Source: Paenibacillus sp. SYP-B3998
GTDB lineage: Bacteria; Bacillota; Bacilli; Paenibacillales; NBRC-103111
Length of the DNA stretch: 64,000 bases
NCBI RefSeq assembly: GCF_010820665.1
Contig: NZ_JAAIKC010000019.1
Coordinates: 1-64,000, forward strand
Direction of reading: 5' to 3'
Each line of letters opens with the position of its first letter. Position 1 is the stretch's first letter. Shown one piece after another: positions 24,307 through 33,105 of the stretch. The notes below the pieces were generated by a model that worked only from the letters and a program-made list of their open reading frames with translations, was not told the DNA's origin and did not search any database. Both the position numbers and the translations under genes were made by a program.

Positions 24307-27300
24307 TTACTTGCGCCGCTTCTTGCTTTCGCCACTTCCGTCGTCGTTGCGACGGCGACTACCCTTGGCGAGCGCGTTTACGCCGCTCGCCCAATCGCTA
24401 CCGCCCGCGCTGCGCGAAGCGGACGATGAGCCTCCCGCTTGGGCTTCGCCCCCAAGCGCGATCCCACCGCGGCCTCTCTTGCCGCCGGTAGTACCTTCAC
24501 CCGCTGCGCTTCCAGTTTCGCTGCGACCAGCGCCCGGTTTACTTCCCCAGCTTCCGTCACCAGCCTTGTTACGCTTCCCACCAGATCGCTTACCGAAGCT
24601 TCCACCGCCTGCTCCGCGACCCGCTCTTCCGCCTTCAGCATTGCCTCTCACTTGCTCAGCTCCGCCTTCTCCGCGACCCGCTCTTCCTCCTCCAGCATTG
24701 CCTTTCACTTGCTCAGCTCCGCCTTCGCCATGACCCGCTCTTCCTCCTCCAGCATTGCCTCGCCCTCGCTCAGCTCCACCTTCGCCGCGACCCGCACTTC
24801 CGCCTCCAACATTGCCTCTCACTTGCTCAGCTCCGGCTCTACCGCGACCTGCTCTTGCGCCTCCAGCGTTGTTGCCACGCTCCTGACCAGCGCCATCTGA
24901 TCCGGACCTTAAACTACCGCTCTCCGTGCGTCCTGCTCCCACAGCCTCAAGCCTCGTGCTCAAGCTGCTATCAGCTTTCAAAACGCCTCCAGCTCCAGCC
25001 TTAGATCCGCCTTTGCGAGCTTTACCTCCAGCAAATCCACCCTTGCCTTTACCGTTTTTACCACCGCTGAAGCCGCCTGGTTTGCCACGTCCGCCTGCAT
25101 TACGACCGCGATCTCCACCAGCGCTGCCCTGTCCCTTAAAGCCTGGCTTGCCGCCTCCACGCATGAAGTTCGGTTTATTACCGCGAGCTTTCATATCCAC
25201 CATCTCAAAATCAATCGTGCGCTCATCCAAATTTACGCGAGCAACACGAACTTTGGCGCTATCTCCGATACGATAAATTTTGGATGTACGCTCACCGATC
25301 AGAGCATGCTGCATCTCGTGGTAGTGATAATAATCATCAGTCAGATCACTTAGACGGATCAACCCTTCGACGGTATTATCCAGCTCAACAAAAATACCAA
25401 AATTCGTAACACTAGAAATAATACCTTCGAATTCCTCGCCCACTTTATCCAACATATATTCAGCTTTCTTCAAAGCTTCCGTTTCGCGTTCCGCTTCAAC
25501 AGCTACGCGCTCACGCTCCGAAGATTGACGCGCAATATCGTCCATCCGTGAAGCTAGATATTCAATCCGCTTATCGGACAAAGTACCGCTTTCCAGTACC
25601 TCACGAATCACTCTATGAATAATCAAATCGGGGTAACGGCGAATAGGCGATGTAAAGTGCGAATAAAACTCAGCAGCTAAACCAAAATGCCCTAAGCTTT
25701 GCGCATCATAGCGAGCCTGCTTCATCGAACGAAGCATAACTTTGCTTACCACAGTCTCTTCGGGAGTACCCTTGATCTCTTCCAATAACGTTTGCAAAGC
25801 GCGAGGATGAACCGAGTTCCCTTTACCTCTTACTGTATACCCGAAGTTCGTAATAAACTCCATGAAATGCATTAGTTTTTCTGCATCTGGATCTTCATGA
25901 ACCCGATAAAGGAATGGCACTTTCAACCAGTGGAAGTGCTCAGCAACCGTTTCATTCGCAGCCAACATGAACTCCTCGATCATCATTTCGGCAACCGAAC
26001 GTTCTCTTTTTACAATATCCGTAGCTTTGCCTTCGGCATCGACGATGATTTTGGACTCCTCAAAGTCAAAATCAATTGCCCCACGCTTCATGCGTCTCGC
26101 ACGCAGTCTCATCGAGAGCTCTTCCATGAGCTTAAAGTCATCCATCAGATAAGCGTAACGCTCCCGCAGCTCTGGCTCTATCTCTTCATCCTTCAATAAC
26201 TTACGCACATTTGTATACGTCATTCGCTCACTGGTCTTAATCACACTTGTAAACACATCATGTTTAACGACATTCAACTGCTCGTCAAACTCCATTTCAC
26301 ATGACATCGTCAAACGATCGACGCGTGGATTCAACGAACAAATCCCATTGGAAAGTCGATGCGGCAGCATCGGAATAACACGATCGGTTAAATAGACCGA
26401 ACATCCGCGGTTATATGCCTCGATATCAAGGGCAGTACCTTCACTCACATAGTAACTAACATCAGCGATATGAACGCCTAATAAGAGATTGCCATTTTCT
26501 AATCGTTCTACGTTAACGGCATCGTCCAAGTCCTTTGCATCTTCTCCGTCAATCGTCACAATACGCTTCGAACGAAGGTCTCTGCGCCCTTTTAATTCTT
26601 CTTCACTAATCGCGTCAGGAGCCGCCTCAGCTTCCACAACCACTTCTTCTTGAAAAGCTTCAGGCAGTTGGAATTTGCGTACAATCGCTAGAATATCAAC
26701 ACCTGGATCATCTTTATGACCCAGAATCTCGATGACTTCCCCTTCAGCCGCAGCTCGGCCCTCCGGATAGCTAACGAGCTTTACCACGACCTTCTGGCCT
26801 GTCACCGCTCCCATGAACGCATGTTGAGGGATGAAAATATCTCTTGAAACGCGCTTATCATCTGGAATGACGAATGCATAAGTTTCTTGGCTCTGAAAAA
26901 TACCGACAATTTGCGTGTTGGCGCGCTTAATAACGCGAACAACCTCGCCTTCCATCCGGCCGCCGCCTTGGCTCTTCGCCGTAACTCTTACGAAAACGAT
27001 ATCTCCGTTCATCGCTGTATTCAAGTCATTTGCGTTGATATATACGTCTGGATGCTCCCGATCATCAGGAATGAGGAATCCAAAACCTTTAGCATGCGCC
27101 TGCAACTTACCGCGCAATAAATTCATCCGTTCTGGAACACCATAGTGTTCATTCCGAGCTTTAAGAATGTAACCATCCTGCTCTAGTTGATTCAATATTT
27201 CGAGAAAATGTTTAAAATCAGTCGCGTTTTCGATCCCGAAATGTTTCTCAAGCTCCTGATAGGTCATTGGCTTATAAGCCACTTCTTGCATAAAACTCAA

Positions 27301-27321
27301 TATTTCTTTATCTGTTATCAT
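24307..27321 (-). CDS. rnr: Ribonuclease R with long Gly/Arg-rich tail
   Basis: 3'-5' exoribonuclease of the RNB family, 1004 residues. It degrades structured RNA and the faulty mRNAs released by tmRNA. An N-terminal winged helix (about 1-65) and cold-shock domains are followed by the RNB domain, which starts near 240 with the metal-binding aspartates in DGEDAKDLDDAVNV. A C-terminal S1 domain (EEFEGIISSVTNFGIFVELD) ends near residue 710. The remaining 294 residues are extra compared with the roughly 780-residue B. subtilis enzyme. They are rich in Gly, Arg, Lys and Ala and contain 19-residue tandem repeats (unit like GNAGGGRAGRGEGGAEQV). The tail is probably disordered and RNA-binding. AAGGTGA precedes the ATG. 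Confidence 0.95.
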   Translation of the reverse strand: MITDKEILSFMQEVAYKPMTYQELEKHFGIENATDFKHFLEILNQLEQDGYILKARNEHYGVPERMNLLRGKLQAHAKGFGFLIPDDREHPDVYINANDLNTAMNGDIVFVRVTAKSQGGGRMEGEVVRVIKRANTQIVGIFQSQETYAFVIPDDKRVSRDIFIPQHAFMGAVTGQKVVVKLVSYPEGRAAAEGEVIEILGHKDDPGVDILAIVRKFQLPEAFQEEVVVEAEAAPDAISEEELKGRRDLRSKRIVTIDGEDAKDLDDAVNVERLENGNLLLGVHIADVSYYVSEGTALDIEAYNRGCSVYLTDRVIPMLPHRLSNGICSLNPRVDRLTMSCEMEFDEQLNVVKHDVFTSVIKTSERMTYTNVRKLLKDEEIEPELRERYAYLMDDFKLMEELSMRLRARRMKRGAIDFDFEESKIIVDAEGKATDIVKRERSVAEMMIEEFMLAANETVAEHFHWLKVPFLYRVHEDPDAEKLMHFMEFITNFGYTVRGKGNSVHPRALQTLLEEIKGTPEETVVSKVMLRSMKQARYDAQSLGHFGLAAEFYSHFTSPIRRYPDLIIHRVIREVLESGTLSDKRIEYLASRMDDIARQSSERERVAVEAERETEALKKAEYMLDKVGEEFEGIISSVTNFGIFVELDNTVEGLIRLSDLTDDYYHYHEMQHALIGERTSKIYRIGDSAKVRVARVNLDERTIDFEMVDMKARGNKPNFMRGGGKPGFKGQGSAGGDRGRNAGGRGKPGGFSGGKNGKGKGGFAGGKARKGGSKAGAGGVLKADSSLSTRLEAVGAGRTESGSLRSGSDGAGQERGNNAGGARAGRGRAGAEQVRGNVGGGSAGRGEGGAERGRGNAGGGRAGHGEGGAEQVKGNAGGGRAGRGEGGAEQVRGNAEGGRAGRGAGGGSFGKRSGGKRNKAGDGSWGSKPGAGRSETGSAAGEGTTGGKRGRGGIALGGEAQAGGSSSASRSAGGSDWASGVNALAKGSRRRNDDGSGESKKRRK
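24600..24880 (-). repeat. 57-bp tandem repeats in the RNase R tail
   Basis: About five units of 57 bp (19 codons) within rnr. Neighbouring units differ by only a few bases, a sign of recent expansion and a likely site of length change between strains. Confidence 0.85.
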
Positions 27322-27354
27322 TGTCTCTTCACCTTCTTGTTGTTGGTTGAGCTT

Positions 27355-28161
27355 CTACTCCTCTGCTGTACCAGTTCCCATTAATTCATAGTATTGCAAT
27401 TGCAAGGACTGGATAAACGCGGAAATATCTGCATAGATTCGATCTCTTTCTTGATCCAGCAGCATGCCATGTGAGGACTCTGGATAGTAATGAATTTCTT
27501 TCACTTCAGAACGAATCTGCCGATGTAAGTAAGCAGCGCTTTCCTTTAACACGATAGCATCTTTCGTCCCTTGCCCGATCCATGTTGGAGCCTGCACTTG
27601 GGGTAGCAATTTTTTAACTTGTTTTACTAGTTTACGCAAACTAACCACGCAACGAATCGGCGTTTTGGTATATGCACATGACTCATCTAACAAAGTGGGA
27701 ATCTGTTTGGGCTTCTTTTCTACATACTTAATGAAATGCTGGAGCGGTACTGCGAGCATTGTTTTCCTAGTAGCCAGAAAGATCGGTGTTGCAAGCGAAA
27801 TCACGCCTGCAGTATGACGTTCCACGGCTAGTTTCAATGCAAGTAGCCCCCCCATCGAATGACCCATAACAACTACACGCTTACATACAACTGCAAGCGA
27901 ATCATAACTCTCCAGCACATGCCCATACCAATCCGTCCATCCGGTGCGAATCATCTCCTCGGGTGTCGTCCCATGTCCAGGAAGCCTCACCGCGTTAACG
28001 GTGTACCCCTGGTCCTGCAATTCGTACCCAATTCGCCTGAATTCCGAAGGTGAACCCGTGAATCCGTGAATCATCAGAATACCTGTCTCCTGATTCGCTC
28101 CACTCCCTAACCAATAGAACGGGGCTGTCGACCTGTATACCCTAGTCTCAATGACGTCCAA
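27355..28161 (-). CDS. Carboxylesterase, alpha/beta hydrolase
   Basis: 268 residues, related to the YvaK/Est30 group found next to rnr and secG in Bacillales. Visible are ILMIHGFTGSPSEF (oxyanion side), VRLPGHGTTPEEM, the nucleophile GHSMGG with S102, D in GQGTKDAIV, and H in SSHGMLLD. It is cytoplasmic with no signal peptide and probably hydrolyses short-chain esters. The start is uncertain. TTG at 28161 touches the Shine-Dalgarno TAGGAG with no gap. The next codon at a normal distance is ATT, three codons on. rnr starts 33 bp downstream, so the two are probably cotranscribed. Confidence 0.88.
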   Translation of the reverse strand: MDVIETRVYRSTAPFYWLGSGANQETGILMIHGFTGSPSEFRRIGYELQDQGYTVNAVRLPGHGTTPEEMIRTGWTDWYGHVLESYDSLAVVCKRVVVMGHSMGGLLALKLAVERHTAGVISLATPIFLATRKTMLAVPLQHFIKYVEKKPKQIPTLLDESCAYTKTPIRCVVSLRKLVKQVKKLLPQVQAPTWIGQGTKDAIVLKESAAYLHRQIRSEVKEIHYYPESSHGMLLDQERDRIYADISAFIQSLQLQYYELMGTGTAEE

Positions 28162-28228
28162 CTCCTACCAGATGAATGGCTAAGAAAGCAGCTGGGTTTC
28201 CAGCAGCTGATACTTTCTTAATAAAATG

Positions 28229-28264
28229 AAAAAACAGCAGGAGTAGATTTCCCCTGCTGTTATC
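28229..28264 (-). terminator. Terminator after secG
   Basis: On the minus strand AACAGCAGGGG, a 10-base loop, CTCCTGCTGTT, then TTTTCATTTT. Classic intrinsic terminator 13 bp after the secG stop, so the esterase and rnr need another promoter or read-through. Confidence 0.85.
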
Positions 28265-28276
28265 GTTTTATGTGTG

Positions 28277-28513
28277 TTAGCCCTTCACTACGTATGCTAC
28301 GACAATTGAGAGAATGAAAAATGCAGCAGCAAGCCCCATTGTAAAACGGGACAGGAACAATTCCAAACCGCGTGCTTTTTGCTTACCGAATAAATGTTCA
28401 GCACCGCCAGAAATAGCACCGGACAATCCTGCACTTTTACCTTTTTGAAGCAGTACAATTGCAATTAATCCGACCGAAGCTATGATCAACAAAATTTTCA
28501 TAAAGATTACCAT
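28277..28513 (-). CDS. secG: Protein translocase subunit SecG
   Basis: Small membrane subunit of the SecYEG channel, 78 residues from ATG 28513 (GGGGTG 5 bases upstream; the upstream in-frame ATG would add 12 unrelated residues). Two membrane helices flank the conserved loop IVLLQKGKSAGLSGAISGG and GAEHLFGKQKARG. Size and motif match the family. It has its own promoter and terminator and is therefore a single-gene unit. Confidence 0.95.
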   Translation of the reverse strand: MVIFMKILLIIASVGLIAIVLLQKGKSAGLSGAISGGAEHLFGKQKARGLELFLSRFTMGLAAAFFILSIVVAYVVKG

Positions 28514-28560
28514 GTTTGCACCCCAATTGCCTGATCTTTGCCTATACAACTAGCATGAAT

Positions 28561-28589
28561 ATTTTAACACAGATTGTCCTAGATTACAA
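28561..28589 (-). promoter_or_regulatory. secG promoter
   Basis: TTGTAA (28589-28584), 17 bp, TAAAAT (28566-28561) on the minus strand, about 48 bp before the secG start. Confidence 0.7.
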
Positions 28590-28632
28590 GAAAAGGCTGT
28601 TCTCATTCTACTACATTATCGACACTAACGAG

Positions 28633-29349
28633 CTAGTCACGATAGGATGGAGTCGCAGGCTGCGGGCTTGAGGTTTTAACACCCTTATTTCGTCCGAGAA
28701 AAGCTTGCACTGCTCCCTTGGCGCACCATAAAGAGAACAGTGTAAATACAAGCGCCCAAAGAACCGCAGGAACACCCGTATGCAGGGCCAAATTGGTTGC
28801 ATCTCCTGCCCGACGTGAGCTTTGCACCGCATAAACAATCAAGGAAAACGGCCCAAAAACCGATTCCTCCAAGCAGATGAAAGCAACGAGCAGATAGTAA
28901 AAGTCTCGTAACCATTTTGGCGTCAACGTCAACACAAGAATCGTCAGCACCACAAAGCCTACTAGCCAGGTCACGCCGAACATATTGCGTACGAACAGCA
29001 CTAACGACAAGACAGCAAGTGCGATCATCACCTGCAGCCCGAATCTTTGCTTCCCTCTTGCATAAGCGGAGAAAAGAAACCAAGCGAACAAAGAGGCTGT
29101 AAAATATCCGGCAAGCGAGACCGGAATAAGCGCCCATGCTTTCGTTATCGAGGAATAAGTCACCCCGCTGTGATCCGCATACAACTCAATGTACATCACT
29201 TTGCCAGAGAGCGCCAATGTCATAGCCGCATGCCCAAACTCATGAACCATTGTGTCTAGATTTCGAAAAAAAGAAGAGGGGATCAGCGGCATGTGTGTAA
29301 GCAGTGCTGATCCTATTATAAATAAAATAGTTTTCAACCAATTGCTCAT
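28633..29349 (-). CDS. M50B-like membrane metallopeptidase
   Basis: 238-residue polytopic membrane protein with about six hydrophobic segments and the zinc motif HEFGH near residue 36-40 (TMVHEFGHAAMTLALSG). The motif and its N-terminal place fit the M50B-like family. Proteolytic activity in this branch is not established, and a second zinc ligand motif is not obvious. It lies 47 bp after eno on the same strand and may be read from the glycolytic operon, since no clear terminator separates them. Confidence 0.75.
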   Translation of the reverse strand: MSNWLKTILFIIGSALLTHMPLIPSSFFRNLDTMVHEFGHAAMTLALSGKVMYIELYADHSGVTYSSITKAWALIPVSLAGYFTASLFAWFLFSAYARGKQRFGLQVMIALAVLSLVLFVRNMFGVTWLVGFVVLTILVLTLTPKWLRDFYYLLVAFICLEESVFGPFSLIVYAVQSSRRAGDATNLALHTGVPAVLWALVFTLFSLWCAKGAVQAFLGRNKGVKTSSPQPATPSYRD

Positions 29350-29395
29350 GCTGTAATCCCCTCACGGTTTATTTAGTTATACATTACGCAGAAAC

Positions 29396-30688
29396 TTACT
29401 TGAAGTTTCTCAAGTTGTAAAAAGCTTTTTTACCAGCGTATTGAGCTACAGTGAACAGCTCATCTTCGATGCGAAGAAGTTGGTTGTATTTAGCAACGCG
29501 ATCTGTACGGGACGGAGCGCCTGTTTTAATTTGGCCAGCGTTTGTAGCTACTGCGATATCAGCGATTGTGCTGTCTTCGCTTTCGCCGGAACGGTGGGAG
29601 ATAACTGCAGTGTAACCAGCGCGTTTCGCCATTTCGATCGCGTCGAAAGTTTCAGTAAGCGTACCGATTTGGTTTACTTTTACCAAGATGGAGTTACCGA
29701 TGTTTTCCTCGATGCCTCTGGATAGACGCTCAGTGTTCGTAACGAACAAGTCATCGCCAACGAGTTGAACTTTGTTGCCCAATTTCTCAGTAAGCAATTT
29801 CCAACCTTCCCAATCGTCTTCGGAACAGCCGTCTTCCACGGTGATGATTGGGTATTTATCAACCCATGCAGCAAGGAAATCAACCCATTCAGCGGATGTG
29901 AAAGATTTGCCTTCGCCTTCAAGGTGGTACTTACCATCTTTGAAGAACTCTGTGGAAGCAACGTCCATACCTAGGAATACGTCAACGCCTGGTTTGTAAC
30001 CTGCTTTTTCAATTGCAGTAAGAATGGTTGTGATCGCTTCTTCGTTAGACGTGAAGTTAGGTGCGAAGCCGCCTTCATCGCCTACTGCCGTGTTCAAGCC
30101 TTTGTCTTTCAGTACGGATTTCAAGCTATGGAAAATCTCAGCGCCAATGCGAAGAGCTTCTTTGAAAGTTGGAGCGCCTACTGGCAGAACCATGAACTCT
30201 TGAACGTCAACATTGTTGTCGGCATGCGCGCCGCCATTGATGATGTTCATCATAGGAACTGGCAATGTTTTTGCGTTGAATCCGCCAAGGTATACATACA
30301 AAGGCACATCCAAAGCGTCAGCAGCTGCGCGAGCTACAGCCATGGATACAGCAAGGATTGCGTTAGCGCCCAATTTAGCTTTGTTAGGCGTGCCATCTAG
30401 TTCGATCATTTTGTGATCGATGCCAACTTGGTCCAAAGCGTCTAAACCAATGATTTCCGGAGCGATAATTTCGTTAACATTCTCAACAGCTTTCAGAACG
30501 CCTTTACCAAGGTAACGACCTTTGTCACCATCGCGAAGCTCAACCGCTTCGTATGCACCTGTGGAAGCGCCTGAAGGAACGATTGCACGGCCGAAAGCGC
30601 CGGATTCAAGGTATACTTCTACTTCAACAGTCGGATTACCGCGGGAGTCCAAAACTTCACGTGCATAAACATCAGAAATAATAGTCAT
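29396..30688 (-). CDS. eno: Enolase
   Basis: Converts 2-phosphoglycerate to phosphoenolpyruvate; 430 residues. The start is ATG 30688 (MTIISDVYAREVLDSRGNPT) with AAAGGAG 10 bases upstream; the GTG at 30700 overlaps that site. The signature ILVKVNQIGTLTETFDAI and the SHRSGESEDSTIADIAVA loop with its catalytic Lys/Glu neighbours are intact. It is the last gene of the cggR-gap-pgk-tpiA-gpmI-eno operon, 34 bp after gpmI. Confidence 0.98.
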   Translation of the reverse strand: MTIISDVYAREVLDSRGNPTVEVEVYLESGAFGRAIVPSGASTGAYEAVELRDGDKGRYLGKGVLKAVENVNEIIAPEIIGLDALDQVGIDHKMIELDGTPNKAKLGANAILAVSMAVARAAADALDVPLYVYLGGFNAKTLPVPMMNIINGGAHADNNVDVQEFMVLPVGAPTFKEALRIGAEIFHSLKSVLKDKGLNTAVGDEGGFAPNFTSNEEAITTILTAIEKAGYKPGVDVFLGMDVASTEFFKDGKYHLEGEGKSFTSAEWVDFLAAWVDKYPIITVEDGCSEDDWEGWKLLTEKLGNKVQLVGDDLFVTNTERLSRGIEENIGNSILVKVNQIGTLTETFDAIEMAKRAGYTAVISHRSGESEDSTIADIAVATNAGQIKTGAPSRTDRVAKYNQLLRIEDELFTVAQYAGKKAFYNLRNFK

Positions 30689-30722
30689 TGTTAGAAACAC
30701 TCCTTTTATAATAGGTTGATAA

Positions 30723-32261
30723 TTACCGTTTAATGATGGTAGCTCCGGTCATTTGTACCGGTTGTTGCACATGCAAGAAGTCGAGCATCGTTGGTGCAAT
30801 ATCTGCCAAAACTCCACCGTCTCTTAGTGTAACAGATTTGTCCGTCACAATAAAAGGCACCGGATTGGTTGTATGTGCTGTATTGCGCGTTCCATCGGCA
30901 TTTGTAACCAGATCCGCGTTACCATGGTCAGCTGTGATACAAACCACGCCACCTTTGGCAATAATCGCATCAACGACTTTACCTAAGCATTCGTCTGTCG
31001 CTTCGATGGCTTTGACTGTCGGCTCCAGCAGGCCAGAGTGACCAACCATGTCAGGATTAGCAAAATTCAAAATAATAACATCTTGACGCTCATCTTCAAT
31101 CTCTTGTACAACAGCATCTGCCAGCTCATAAGCGCTCATCTCAGGCTTAAGATCGTAGGTAGCTACTTTCGGCGAAGGAATGAGAAGGCGGGTTTCACCC
31201 GGTAATTCCGCATCACGACCACCACTGAAAAAGAAAGTAACGTGTGGATATTTCTCTGTTTCTGCGGCGCGAAGCTGCTTGAGATTGTTCTGAGCCAGCA
31301 CCTCGCCGAGCGTGTTATCCAGATCCTTAGGCTTGTACGCAACGAAGCCGTCTACGGATTCACTAAACAATGTCAAACATACATAGTACAAGTTCTTAGG
31401 CACGTTCTCGCCACGGTCGAACCCGCGGAAATCTTCGTTCGTGAACACTTGTGAAAGTTGAATTGCACGGTCAGGACGGAAGTTAAAAAAGATAACCGAA
31501 TCGCCTGATTCTACGAGACCTACCGGCTTGCCATCCTCGCCAACAATAACGGTTGGCATGACGAACTCGTCAAAGACGGATTTCTCGTAGGACTCGACGA
31601 TTGCTTTCATCGGATCGGTATATTGGGGAGCATCGCCATAAACCATGGCACGGTAGGATTTCTCCGTCCGTTCCCAGCGTTTATCGCGATCCATCGCATA
31701 ATAGCGTCCTTGAACGGTCGCGATTTTACCTACGCCGACTTCTGCGATTTTGTTCAGCAAGCTTTCCATGTAGCCCTTCGCAGAATCCGGAGCCACATCG
31801 CGGCCGTCGAGGAAAGCATGGATATACACGTCATCAAACTGCTCTTTTTTGGCCAGTTCAAGCAAAGCGAACAAATGTTGAATGTGACTATGTACGCCAC
31901 CATCGGAAAGCAGCCCGTATAAGTGCAGCTTCTTTCCGTTCTCTTTCGCGTGACGAACTGCGCCAAGAATCGTTTCGTTATCGTAGAATTCGCCATCACG
32001 AATCGATTTGGAAATCCGAGTAAGGTCCTGATAAACGATACGGCCTGCGCCAATATTCAAATGTCCTACCTCAGAATTCCCCATCTGGCCTTCTGGCAAA
32101 CCTACGGCTTCACCGCAAGCTGTTAAGGTAGTATGTGGATAAGTCGACCAGTAACGGTCGTAGTTTGGTTTTTTGGCATGAGCAACCGCATTCCCCTGCT
32201 CTTCCGAGCGAAGTCCGAAGCCATCGAGAATGATGAGTGCTACCGGTTTCGGTCTAGACAT
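30723..32261 (-). CDS. gpmI: Phosphoglycerate mutase, cofactor-independent
   Basis: Interconverts 3- and 2-phosphoglycerate, 512 residues, manganese-dependent member of the alkaline phosphatase superfamily. LILDGFGL holds the metal-binding D13 and GNSEVGHLNIGAGR the phospho-acceptor S63. CITADHGNAD near the C-terminus carries further metal ligands. It starts 1 bp after the tpiA stop (TAACATG), so the two are translationally close. Confidence 0.98.
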   Translation of the reverse strand: MSRPKPVALIILDGFGLRSEEQGNAVAHAKKPNYDRYWSTYPHTTLTACGEAVGLPEGQMGNSEVGHLNIGAGRIVYQDLTRISKSIRDGEFYDNETILGAVRHAKENGKKLHLYGLLSDGGVHSHIQHLFALLELAKKEQFDDVYIHAFLDGRDVAPDSAKGYMESLLNKIAEVGVGKIATVQGRYYAMDRDKRWERTEKSYRAMVYGDAPQYTDPMKAIVESYEKSVFDEFVMPTVIVGEDGKPVGLVESGDSVIFFNFRPDRAIQLSQVFTNEDFRGFDRGENVPKNLYYVCLTLFSESVDGFVAYKPKDLDNTLGEVLAQNNLKQLRAAETEKYPHVTFFFSGGRDAELPGETRLLIPSPKVATYDLKPEMSAYELADAVVQEIEDERQDVIILNFANPDMVGHSGLLEPTVKAIEATDECLGKVVDAIIAKGGVVCITADHGNADLVTNADGTRNTAHTTNPVPFIVTDKSVTLRDGGVLADIAPTMLDFLHVQQPVQMTGATIIKR

Positions 32262-32262
32262 G

Positions 32263-33015
32263 TTATTTCGCCCCCTGGACGAGTTGAATGTAGGAAACTG
32301 GCTCTAAGCTCGCTCCGCCTACAAGTGCGCCGTCAATGTCAGGCTGTGCCATATATTCAGCAATGTTATTAGGCTTCACGCTGCCGCCATATTGGATACG
32401 AACCGCATCAGCAACGGATGCGCCATAAAGACCGCTCACAAGCTGACGGATATAGCCAATAACATCTTGTGCATCTTCAGCTGTAGATGATTTACCTGTG
32501 CCAATCGCCCAGATAGGCTCATATGCGATTACGACTTGTGCAGCTTGTTCAGCGCTAAGCCCTTGGAAAGCCGCTTCCGTTTGCACTTTGCAAACGTCTT
32601 TGGTTTGTCCCGCTTCACGCTCTTCGAGCTTCTCGCCTACGCAGAGAATCGGAGTTAAGCCGTGTTTGAATGCAGCAACAACCTTCTTATTCACGATCTC
32701 ATCAGTTTCAGCGAAATAAGCTCTACGCTCCGAGTGTCCGATAATGACATACTTCACGCCCAGATCTTTCAGCATAACGCCGCTGATTTCGCCTGTGAAC
32801 GCGCCATTGTCTTCAAAATGCAGGTTTTGTGCGCCTACATGAACGGATGTACCTTTCGCAGCTTCAACCAGAGCAGGCAGGTTCGTGAACGGAGAACAAA
32901 TTACGCTCTCAACGCCTTCTACAGCACTACCTTTCACTTCATTCACGAAGCTAACGGCTTCAGAAACCGTTTTGAACATTTTCCAGTTACCCGCGATAAT
33001 GGGTTTTCTACTCAT
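32263..33015 (-). CDS. tpiA: Triosephosphate isomerase
   Basis: Interconverts dihydroxyacetone phosphate and glyceraldehyde 3-phosphate; 250 residues. The catalytic residues K12 (AGNWKMFK), H94 (IIGHSERR) and E166 (AYEPIWAIGTG) are present, as is the YGGSVKP phosphate loop. AGGAGGCG precedes the ATG. It is the fourth gene of the operon, 90 bp after pgk. Confidence 0.98.
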   Translation of the reverse strand: MSRKPIIAGNWKMFKTVSEAVSFVNEVKGSAVEGVESVICSPFTNLPALVEAAKGTSVHVGAQNLHFEDNGAFTGEISGVMLKDLGVKYVIIGHSERRAYFAETDEIVNKKVVAAFKHGLTPILCVGEKLEEREAGQTKDVCKVQTEAAFQGLSAEQAAQVVIAYEPIWAIGTGKSSTAEDAQDVIGYIRQLVSGLYGASVADAVRIQYGGSVKPNNIAEYMAQPDIDGALVGGASLEPVSYIQLVQGAK

Positions 33016-33105
33016 TCGGTACGCCTCCTAAAATTTTTCTTTAGAAAAATTGGCTTCGTAAGCATGGCGAAAATCTTCGCCAGAAACTGGCCGTCTAAGC
33101 ATTAT

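Noticed and set aside
24311..24900. Long plus-strand frames opposite the RNase R tail
   Set aside because: They arise from the GC-rich repeats of rnr read backwards. They have no ribosome site and a Pro/Ser/Ala composition typical of an antisense shadow.
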